Of a stretch of 64,000 nt of DNA, positions 37,222-44,526 are shown piece after piece (the stretch's first letter is position 1; each line of letters starts with the position of its first letter). Source of the stretch: Prevotella sp. (GTDB taxonomy: Bacteria; Bacteroidota; Bacteroidia; Bacteroidales; Bacteroidaceae); the NCBI GenBank assembly GCA_017428055.1, contig JAFRRN010000030.1, forward strand, positions 1 to 64,000. Reading direction: 5' to 3'. A model generated the notes under the pieces. The model ran no database searches. It worked only from the letters and a program-made list of their open reading frames with translations, and was not told the DNA's origin. A program made the position numbers and the translations under genes.

Positions 37222-37689
37222 TCAAACTCTAATAATATGATCTATATGGAATCTCTGGATGCCAGCAGGGACACGCACTTCCACCACATCACCCTCTTTC
37301 TTGTTCAGTAAAGCCTGGGCGATAGGAGACTTGATGGAAATCTTGCCTTCACGAATGCTGGCTTCATGAGGACTGACTATCGTGTATGCCATGCGGGCAT
37401 TGCTGGCAAGGTTGGTCATCTCCACCTTGCTCAACAAACCGATGCCATCGCCCTTGAGCTTTGACGTGTCAATGACCCTTACATGTTCCAACACCCTCTG
37501 CTTGAAACGAATCCTACCCAAGAGCCGTGACTGCTCGCGCTTGGCGGCATGATACTCGAAATTCTCACTGAGGTCGCCCTTGTCTCGCGCCTCGGCAATC
37601 GCTTCCCTTACCCTTGGCAACTCGACACTTTCCAACTGGCGGAGCTCCGCCACAAGTTTCTCATAACCTTCTTGAGACATGTATTCCAT
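37222..37689 (-). CDS. greA: Transcription elongation factor GreA
   Basis: 155 residues from the ATG at 37689; an 18-codon upstream extension is possible but falls in the leader. N-terminal coiled coil with the acidic tip (AEARDKGDLSENFEYHAAKR), which reaches into RNA polymerase to trigger transcript cleavage, and C-terminal FKBP-like domain (ISIKSPIAQALLNKKEGDVV). Relieves backtracked polymerase. Promoter TAATTTTG at 37749-37756 on the minus strand, with a palindrome at the presumed transcript start. Confidence 0.95.
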   Translation of the reverse strand: MEYMSQEGYEKLVAELRQLESVELPRVREAIAEARDKGDLSENFEYHAAKREQSRLLGRIRFKQRVLEHVRVIDTSKLKGDGIGLLSKVEMTNLASNARMAYTIVSPHEASIREGKISIKSPIAQALLNKKEGDVVEVRVPAGIQRFHIDHIIRV

Positions 37690-37729
37690 ACGATACAATT
37701 CCTTTTTTCCGATGATTATAAACATACGA

Positions 37730-37756
37730 TTGACAAATGTCAACCATGCAAAATTA
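37730..37756 (-). promoter_or_regulatory. greA -7 box with adjacent palindrome
   Basis: TAATTTTG (37749-37756, minus strand) followed at the presumed start point by TTGACAAATGTCAA (37730-37743), 6-bp arms around 2 bp. A possible operator overlapping the initial transcribed region. Confidence 0.45.
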
Positions 37757-38092
37757 CTTTTTTTATTTCTAAATCATTCTCTTTTGACAAGAAAAATGAA
37801 ACCAATTGACGGAATTGGCTCGGCACACAACATCATATCCCTAATCCCTTATTTATGCCTTATCCGAAAAACAAACCACCAAAAAAGACGGTCTTGTCAA
37901 GTTTTATATGTATCTTTGCCATGTCATTGCAGAACGGGCTTGTAATGTTACACGCCATGAGGGCAAGTGGAAAACCTAATAATGCCAAACCATAAACAAC
38001 ACCTTGTCGTCCAAATACAAATTAATGAATGTAAGCCAATGTGATGATTGATAAAGAAAACAATTAAACTGAGAGTAAGAAAGAGCGCCATT
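37744..38092. other. 349-bp divergent intergenic region
   Basis: Holds the greA promoter (TAATTTTG, minus strand, 37749-37756) and, for the patatin gene, TATCTTTG on the plus strand at 37911-37918, which implies a leader of roughly 170 nt. I see no repeat and no convincing ORF in the leader. Confidence 0.5.
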
Positions 38093-40345
38093 GTGAGAAA
38101 AGTATTCATGACGATGATAGCCCTGTTGGTGTGCTTCGTACAGACAACAGCAGGACAGGAGGTTCGGGAAACCGACAACAAGGGAAAACAACAACGCAAG
38201 AAGATAGCCTTGGTGTTGAGCGGAGGCGGTGCCAAGGGTACCGCTCATGTAGGAGTACTAAAGGTGCTGGAGCGGGTAGGTATGCCTATCGACATCATCA
38301 CGGGTACCAGCATGGGCAGCATCGTGGGCGGCATCTACGCCTGCGGGCATCGCGCCCACGAACTCGACTCCGTCTTCAAGATACAGAACTGGTCGTTTGT
38401 CCTCTCCGACCGTGAAGACCTGAGCCACCAAAGCCTCAGTGAACGCGAGAAACAGAATACGTACGTCATATCGAAAAGCCTCAACTTTGGAAAAGCATCC
38501 CCAACGCCTGGCGGGGGATTCATCATGGGCAAGAACATCATCACGATGTTTGACGCACTCACCATGCCCTACCATGACTCCATTGACTTCAACACGCTGC
38601 CGATACCGTTTGCCTGTGTTGCCACGGACGTGGTAGACAACTCAGAGCAAGTGTTCCATAGCGGCATACTCAGCAGGGCGATGCGTGCCAGCATGGCCAT
38701 CCCCGGCGTGTTCGCACCTGTTAGGATAGGCGACAAGGTGCTGGTTGATGGCGGGTTGCTCAACAACTACCCTGCCGACGTTGCCCGTGCGATGGGTGCC
38801 GACTATATCATCGGTGTCGATGTCTCATCAGAACTGAAAGCGGCACCAGAACTCAATTCCACGTCAAGCATCCTGCTACAGATCGTGGATCACAACTGCA
38901 AGGATAAGTTCCAAGAGAACCAAGCCATCACAGACATCATGATACGTGTGAACACCAAGGGATATAGTTCTGCCAGTTTCACGACGGCAGCCATCGACAC
39001 CCTGATACGCCGAGGCGAGGAGGCTGCCATGGAGCATTGGGACGAACTTGTGGCTTTATGCAAGGAGATAGGAAATCCCCTCCCACCCGCCTCCAACCAG
39101 GGAAGAGCGACGCCGCCCCCCGTGACATCACGCTACAAGATTGGCGAACTGCGATTCCGAGGCATGAGCAAAAGCGACGAGACATATATCCGTACCAAGT
39201 TCCGGCTGCACGTTGGCGATAGCATCGACATGAATCGTGCAGACATCATTGCCACGGCCATCCGCCAAGACCTGTACTATAAGACGGCGACATTCCGCAT
39301 CATCAACAACGCTGACCACACCGCAGCTACCGTAATATTCATAGCGGGCCAGCAGAAAGGCAACCAAATAAACATTGGAGGACGGTTCGACAGCGAGGAG
39401 ATGGTGGCCATTCAGGTAAACGCAGAGCTGCCCATACGTAGCAAGATACCCATGGACGTGGATTTGACTTTGCGCTTGGGCAAGCGACTGATGGCACGCG
39501 CCGACTGGTCGTTGCATCCCATCAGTTTCTTCCGACCCACCATCTCATACGCATTCCGCATCAATGACATCGACCTCTACGACTATGGCGACAAGGCCTA
39601 CAGCATAACTTATAACCAGCACACCGCCAAGTTGACGCTCTTCAACTTCAACGCCCGCAATCTCAACTTCAGCATCGGCGCAAATTGGGAGTATTTCGAC
39701 TACCACTCCTTGCTCTTCGACCATCGCTCTGAACACATAGCCGATGCCCTTTTAAAAGACAAGGGATATGTGAGCTATGAGGCCAAGGCATGGTACAACA
39801 GTGAAAACGACTGGTACTTTCCAACGAGCGGCGCAAGACTCCATGCCAGGTTTGCATACTATACCGACAATTTCGTCCTTTTAGACGGGAAGGTCGGCAT
39901 CCGCGATTACAGCATGATAGGGCGTATGAACATCCCTATAGGCAGCAAACTCTCTTTACAACCCATGCTCTATGGCCGCGCTCTCTATTGCGATGACGTT
40001 CCTTTCGTGTTGAGCAACGTGATTGGGGGCGAGTGGTATGGCCACTATTTTGACGAGCAGATGCCTTTCGCGGGGGTGGGAAACGTGGAACTGGCATGGG
40101 ACAAGATGGTGGCAGCGCAAATGCAAGCCCAGTATAGGCTTACGAAAAACAATATCCTCCTGCTGCGTTTTGCCGCCGGGCAGGATGGCCAAACTTTCCA
40201 CGAGCTACTTCATCACAGGACTATGCTTGGCGGATCGCTTTGCTACTATTATAATTCCATCTTCGGACCTCTCGGTGGTTCTTTGGGTTACAACAACCTC
40301 ACCAAGAGATTATCCTATTACATTAACCTGGGTTTCGTGTTTTAA
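38093..40345 (+). CDS. Patatin-like phospholipase with C-terminal outer-membrane barrel
   Basis: About 750 residues. The start is uncertain: GTG 38093 gives the best signal peptide, and ATG 38109 and TTG 38048 are alternatives. The patatin domain (about 35-330) has LSGGGAKGTAHVG (oxyanion loop), GTSMGSIVGG (Ser nucleophile) and DGGLLNNYP (Asp of the dyad). A POTRA-like segment (about 360-430) and a 16-strand-type barrel of the BamA/TpsB kind follow, ending in aromatic YYINLGFVF. This is the type Vd (PlpD-like) design: a lipase delivered to the cell surface by its own barrel. In Bacteroidales such proteins are chromosomal and common. Confidence 0.88.
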   Translation: MRKVFMTMIALLVCFVQTTAGQEVRETDNKGKQQRKKIALVLSGGGAKGTAHVGVLKVLERVGMPIDIITGTSMGSIVGGIYACGHRAHELDSVFKIQNWSFVLSDREDLSHQSLSEREKQNTYVISKSLNFGKASPTPGGGFIMGKNIITMFDALTMPYHDSIDFNTLPIPFACVATDVVDNSEQVFHSGILSRAMRASMAIPGVFAPVRIGDKVLVDGGLLNNYPADVARAMGADYIIGVDVSSELKAAPELNSTSSILLQIVDHNCKDKFQENQAITDIMIRVNTKGYSSASFTTAAIDTLIRRGEEAAMEHWDELVALCKEIGNPLPPASNQGRATPPPVTSRYKIGELRFRGMSKSDETYIRTKFRLHVGDSIDMNRADIIATAIRQDLYYKTATFRIINNADHTAATVIFIAGQQKGNQINIGGRFDSEEMVAIQVNAELPIRSKIPMDVDLTLRLGKRLMARADWSLHPISFFRPTISYAFRINDIDLYDYGDKAYSITYNQHTAKLTLFNFNARNLNFSIGANWEYFDYHSLLFDHRSEHIADALLKDKGYVSYEAKAWYNSENDWYFPTSGARLHARFAYYTDNFVLLDGKVGIRDYSMIGRMNIPIGSKLSLQPMLYGRALYCDDVPFVLSNVIGGEWYGHYFDEQMPFAGVGNVELAWDKMVAAQMQAQYRLTKNNILLLRFAAGQDGQTFHELLHHRTMLGGSLCYYYNSIFGPLGGSLGYNNLTKRLSYYINLGFVF

Positions 40346-40493
40346 TCCCCCATTTCATGAAGGAAGAAATAAACAAGGCTACCAAGATTTGGGAACAATG
40401 AATACACCATCGGGCTTCCTTGACTGTGAGATAGATTGGGAGGAGACCGTTACAGTTGTTTACAGCTATAAACATGAATAACAACAATACACA

Positions 40494-43085
40494 ATGAAGA
40501 AATTATTGAAATATCTCTTAATGGCCGCATTGCTCTGCGCAAACACTTCCAAGGCCATGTCACAAACCACGGCAACCGTGCGTCTAAACGCACAAGGTAA
40601 ACACCAGAAGATTACAGGCTTCGGCGGATTCGTTTGCTCGCCACAGTTCACTTATAACCACATGTCTACTACAGAGATAAAAAAGGTGTGGGGAGAGAGC
40701 AGCACTGTGGGCTGCAACATCATGCGACTCTACATCCCCATCGGCAAGAACAGCTGGGGACAGTCGCTATCTACGGCAAAGGTCGCCAAGCAAATGGGAC
40801 TCATCGTCTTCGCTTCTCCGTGGGGACAGCCCGCCGAGTGGAAGACCAACGGGACTAGCAATGCCAAGAATAGCGACGGCACAACGGGTAAGCTGAAACG
40901 CGAGAATTGGGCCGACTACGCCAAGTACCTGGAAGACTACGTACAGTATCTACGGAATAACGGCGTGGAACTGGATGCCATCTCCATCCAGAACGAGCCA
41001 GACTGGCCCGCTGAATACGCTGGTTGCCTGTGGTCGGCTTCGGAAATCGCTGAGTTCGTAAAGACTTACGGACGCACCATCAGTTGCAAGATCATGGCTC
41101 CCGAGACCCTCGCCGTCAACGACAGCTACGCCAACGCATTGAACCAGACCGATGTCATCGACTGCTTCGACATCTACGGCGGGCACCAGTACGGAGGCAT
41201 ACAGACGGCATACAAGAACCTCGCCAAGAAAGGCAAGGAGATATGGATGACCGAATACCTCATCAACTGGAACGAGACAGAGGGCAATACACGCAACTTC
41301 GACTTCTCAAAGGACTTCTTCAACTTCTTCCGTGCCATCAACACATGTATGCTGGGAGACTTCAACGCTTGGATTCACTATGCCGCAAAACGCTACTACG
41401 CCATGATGGGCGACGGACAGCGCGGTGCAGGAAGTAGCGGTGTCATCACCAAGCGCGGCTATGTCATGGCCCACTTCGCCAAGTTCGTTACTGGCATGAC
41501 GCGCATAGACGCATCGTTCAACGGCGCCTCGCTGGAAGGCTCGGCTTATCTCTCGCAAACGGGCGACACGGCTGTGGCCGTCGTTGCCAACACGGGCGAT
41601 GAGGACGTGCAACTGACTTGCGACCTACCGTTCTACACAACAGGCTACAGCGTGGTCTCCACAACTAAAACCAAGAATTTCTCCAACGTGGCGAATAATG
41701 GCTTTGAGGAGACATGCCGTCCTGTGGTTACTATCCCAGCACAAAGCGTCAGCACCGTTCTCACTATCCGCACACGCGACCGACAGCCGTCTGACATGAC
41801 GGGAGTCGCCACACGCTTTGACCGCATCGACTACATGACTGCCACGAAGACCACCTTCGGCACAAATTACAAACTCTCAGGAAAGACCAAAACCTTCGAC
41901 TCGTCCAACCCACTCATCTCCCCACGTACTAACGCAAGTTATGGATACGTGGCTCTCGATGAGCGCTACTCACAGTTAGTCATGCACGTCAAGAAAGTGA
42001 CAACCACCAACTCGCTCACGGCAGGAGCCACAACACTGACCTATGTGAACGACAAAAAACAAGTGTCAAAACATGAGTACGGACGTATGGATCTCAGTCG
42101 CGAGAGCGATTTCGACCTGGTATTCGACCTCTCACCTGCCACCCTCGCCGATGGGTGTGCTGGACTGATCTCGCTGACCTGCGACAATGCCGTCTCACAT
42201 CTCACCATCACCTTTGGCGATGTCTATTTGTCCAACGGCAGCAACTATGCAGCAAAGCTGGCTGGCACCTATGTAGACGACGACAGCTATGTGCTTGAAT
42301 ACACATCGGATGCCGACTGCACCAGCCTCGACCTGACATCCTGCACCTCATGCCCCGCACAATTCCCTTGGCTGCAAGGCACCAACCGCGTAGTTTGGCT
42401 ACCGGAAAACAGCATTGCTGACGATGCCAATCTCATATATAATGACAAGTGCCGCCGACTGGAACTCTTCACAGACGGCGGAAACTTCCGTCCAGAACGC
42501 AATTTCACCGCCGATGCCGCCTCGCTGACAACAACCATCGACGGCGCACGTATGCTGATGCTGCCATTTGCCGCAAGCATCCCCGAGGGAGTAAAGGCAT
42601 ATTCCATCGACGATGATTTCAACCTACAGGAACTGACAGCCATTGCCGCCCATCAACCCATACTCGTCGTAACGGCGGGCGAAAGCGACAACCCACAGAA
42701 AGTGACATTCACGGGCAGCGGTGACGTGACATTCAAAAGGAGTGCGCTTGACGACCAGTACAGGGGCTCTTACGTGAAGATGCCCCTATATGCTGGCGAC
42801 TACATATTCGGGCAGGACAACGGACAATGGGGATGGAAACGGCTGGCAGCCGCATCCACACTGTCTTCTTTCGACGTATATGCCCAGGCAAAATCAACAG
42901 AGGCATTTATTCCCATTGGCAGTTTCATTTCAGGTATTGCCGAGACCCTATCCAGCGAGACAGCTACAGCCCAGTATTACGACCTACAAGGCCGACGGGT
43001 CACCAGCCTTGTCGGGCTTCCCACGAAACAAATCATTATCATACGCACATCTGACGGGAAGATTGGGAAAATGGTAACAAGGTAA
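40494..43085 (+). CDS. GH30 xylanase-type glycoside hydrolase with sorting tail
   Basis: 863 residues: signal peptide ending AMSQ, GH30 TIM barrel (about 30-330) with FGGFVCSPQF, acid/base Glu168 (ISIQNEPDW) and nucleophile Glu254 (IWMTEYLINW), a side beta-sandwich to about 430, then about 400 residues of beta-rich accessory domains. The tail YYDLQGRRVTSLVGLPTKQI resembles a type IX-type sorting signal. The barrel is most like the GH30_8 glucuronoarabinoxylan endo-xylanase group; the Arg that reads glucuronate is not certain by eye. Surface enzyme for xylan. No box is visible immediately upstream. Confidence 0.88.
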   Translation: MKKLLKYLLMAALLCANTSKAMSQTTATVRLNAQGKHQKITGFGGFVCSPQFTYNHMSTTEIKKVWGESSTVGCNIMRLYIPIGKNSWGQSLSTAKVAKQMGLIVFASPWGQPAEWKTNGTSNAKNSDGTTGKLKRENWADYAKYLEDYVQYLRNNGVELDAISIQNEPDWPAEYAGCLWSASEIAEFVKTYGRTISCKIMAPETLAVNDSYANALNQTDVIDCFDIYGGHQYGGIQTAYKNLAKKGKEIWMTEYLINWNETEGNTRNFDFSKDFFNFFRAINTCMLGDFNAWIHYAAKRYYAMMGDGQRGAGSSGVITKRGYVMAHFAKFVTGMTRIDASFNGASLEGSAYLSQTGDTAVAVVANTGDEDVQLTCDLPFYTTGYSVVSTTKTKNFSNVANNGFEETCRPVVTIPAQSVSTVLTIRTRDRQPSDMTGVATRFDRIDYMTATKTTFGTNYKLSGKTKTFDSSNPLISPRTNASYGYVALDERYSQLVMHVKKVTTTNSLTAGATTLTYVNDKKQVSKHEYGRMDLSRESDFDLVFDLSPATLADGCAGLISLTCDNAVSHLTITFGDVYLSNGSNYAAKLAGTYVDDDSYVLEYTSDADCTSLDLTSCTSCPAQFPWLQGTNRVVWLPENSIADDANLIYNDKCRRLELFTDGGNFRPERNFTADAASLTTTIDGARMLMLPFAASIPEGVKAYSIDDDFNLQELTAIAAHQPILVVTAGESDNPQKVTFTGSGDVTFKRSALDDQYRGSYVKMPLYAGDYIFGQDNGQWGWKRLAAASTLSSFDVYAQAKSTEAFIPIGSFISGIAETLSSETATAQYYDLQGRRVTSLVGLPTKQIIIIRTSDGKIGKMVTR

Positions 43086-43091
43086 ACCATA

Positions 43092-43099
43092 TACCTTTG
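43092..43099 (+). promoter_or_regulatory. -7 box TACCTTTG for the nitroreductase gene
   Basis: TAnnTTTG match 60 nt upstream of the ATG at 43160, 7 nt after the GH30 stop codon. Confidence 0.45.
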
Positions 43100-43159
43100 C
43101 CAATCCTTCACTCATATTTAGGGTAGTTTATATGAATATTAAGTTTATCGCAATCATTT

Positions 43160-43777
43160 ATGAATAAGATGTTTTTATTTTACGCAACCATCGTGTTGCT
43201 GATGATGTCAAGCTGCTCCGTCAATAACAAGCCGGCAAATGACGCACCGTCTTTCGACGAAGTACTGACCTCCAGGCGAAGTGTCCGTAGCTATGATGGC
43301 TCAAGGAAGATTTCCGAAAAGGAGGTGCGCGAACTCCTTACCGCTGTGCAAGAGGCTCCTTCTTGGGCCAATGAGCAACCCACAAAATACTATGTCGCCA
43401 TCAGTGATGAGAAACTAACTGCGGTACAAGACATGGTGGGGGGCAACAAGGAGCGCATCAAAGACGCTCCAGTCTTGATTGTCTCTACTTACGAGAGAGG
43501 GAAGTCGGGATTTTTCCAAGGAAAACAGACCAACGAAGTTGGTGATGGCTGGGGTGCATACGATAATGGCCTGAGCAACTGTTATCTTATCTTGAAGGCA
43601 AGGGCCATGGGCTTCGACACCCTAATCATGGGTATGCGTGATGCCGACCCGCTTAGGGAACTGTTCGCCATCCCAGAGAATGAGACAATCATGGCTGTTA
43701 TTTCGCTGGGGTATAGGGCATCGGAGCCAAATCGCCCAAGCCGAAGGCCATTAGATGACATTGTTAAGTTCTTCTGA
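43160..43777 (+). CDS. Nitroreductase-family lipoprotein
   Basis: 205 residues. Lipobox MMSSCS at the N-terminus is unusual for this normally cytoplasmic FMN-dependent family; the rest is a standard nitroreductase with TSRRSVRSYDGSRKISEKEV (FMN phosphate binding), APSWANEQPTKYYVA and GYRASEPNRPSRRPLDDIV. Envelope-anchored NAD(P)H-type chemistry is puzzling, since reductant is cytoplasmic, so the lipobox may be a membrane anchor facing inward or the first Met may be wrong. An internal ATG start is not obvious. Confidence 0.85.
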   Translation: MNKMFLFYATIVLLMMSSCSVNNKPANDAPSFDEVLTSRRSVRSYDGSRKISEKEVRELLTAVQEAPSWANEQPTKYYVAISDEKLTAVQDMVGGNKERIKDAPVLIVSTYERGKSGFFQGKQTNEVGDGWGAYDNGLSNCYLILKARAMGFDTLIMGMRDADPLRELFAIPENETIMAVISLGYRASEPNRPSRRPLDDIVKFF

Positions 43778-44210
43778 CCCCAAAAGGAAATACGCCAAAC
43801 ATCTTTTTTTAATAGGGTGAGGGCAATGAAAGACCGTAACAAACACGATACGGTCGGCAATTGTATTGCCCGATAATCCTTTGGGCATCCCACCTCCGTC
43901 GGACGTTTCGTATGAAGCCAGGCGACGTGAAGTGGGTAATGGCTTACAACAAACCATACCATAGTCTCATGTAACAGGTATCTATGCCATCTGTTTACGT
44001 ATGGTAAACAGTTTGTTTGCGTATGGTAAACAGTTTGTTTTCAATACGCAAACAAATTGTTTATGATAGCTCCGTCAAGGGTAAACAAATTCATCACCAA
44101 GCCTCAACAACGCCATTTCTCACAGTTCAAGGTCAGCAAATATCCTGTTTTTGTGTAGGTTAGCGTAAGAAGATTATATGATTCCGCCCCACAGATCGTA
44201 ATGGGCTACA
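43778..44210. other. Intergenic stretch with stem-loops and a 22-bp array
   Basis: After the nitroreductase come three successive small hairpins within 43832-43886 (GACCGTA/TACGGTC, GGCAAT/ATTGCC, GCCC/GGGC), then the family B array (43997-44090), then about 120 bp in which I see nothing before the tRNA terminator. No credible ORF. Confidence 0.55.
43997..44090. repeat. Array of three 22-bp units plus 28-bp tail (family B, copy 2)
   Basis: Units at 43997-44018, 44019-44040 and 44041-44062. The first two are near-identical (GTATGGTAAACAGTTTGTTT core) and the third partly inverted (CAATACGCAAACAAATTG). The tail 44063-44090 matches the tail at 19809-19836 in length and ends TAAACAAAT. Confidence 0.8.
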
Positions 44211-44255
44211 AAAAAAGACACCCAACCTTACATTATTATGTGTGAGATTGGGTGT
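44211..44255 (-). terminator. Terminator of the tRNA-Ser transcript
   Basis: On the minus strand, stem ACACCCAA / TTGGGTGT with a 22-nt loop and a run of seven T, 33 nt after the tRNA 3' end. Confidence 0.8.
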
Positions 44256-44287
44256 AATGTACTTACTTGATAATTAAGCGTTTTTTG

Positions 44288-44372
44288 CGGAGAGAGAGGG
44301 ATTCGAACCCCCGGTACCTCTCGGTACGACGGTTTTCAAGACCGTTGTAATCGACCACTCTACCATCTCTCC
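44288..44372 (-). tRNA. tRNA-Ser (anticodon UGA)
   Basis: 85-nt class II tRNA. Acceptor GGAGAGA/TCTCTCC with discriminator G, D arm with TGG...GG, anticodon stem ACGGT/ACCGT with loop CTTGAAA (anticodon TGA, reading UCA), a long variable arm (CCGAGAGGTACCG region), and T loop GGTTCGAATCC. CCA is not encoded. Promoter box TAACTTTG at 44411-44418 and terminator at 44211-44255 make it a single-gene unit. Confidence 0.96.
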
Positions 44373-44410
44373 TTAATGACATTAGCTGGTCATATTGCCG
44401 AAAACGGTTG

Positions 44411-44418
44411 CAAAGTTA
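44411..44418 (-). promoter_or_regulatory. -7 box TAACTTTG of tRNA-Ser
   Basis: Minus-strand TAnnTTTG match, 38 nt upstream of the mature 5' end. Confidence 0.6.
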
Positions 44419-44514
44419 CGTGTAAAAAACAGAAATGAAGAAAGAAGAATGAAGAAAATGGCAAGGATTAAGATTTATTAACAAGGCATTCATCAAATTC
44501 AATGATAAAGGGAG

Positions 44515-44522
44515 TAATTTTG
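44515..44522 (+). promoter_or_regulatory. -7 box TAATTTTG 4 nt from the mutS2 start
   Basis: Only 4 nt separate the box from the ATG at 44527. The MutS2 start is fixed by the conserved N-terminus (MIYPxNFExKIGFD), so the transcript should begin at about the start codon. No good -33 element is visible. Confidence 0.5.
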
Positions 44523-44526
44523 CATC

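Noticed and set aside
40357-40480. Two tiny ORFs with ATGA overlap between the patatin and GH30 genes
   Set aside because: 14 and 27 codons with no hydrophobic or conserved pattern and no promoter; the overlap alone is weak evidence.
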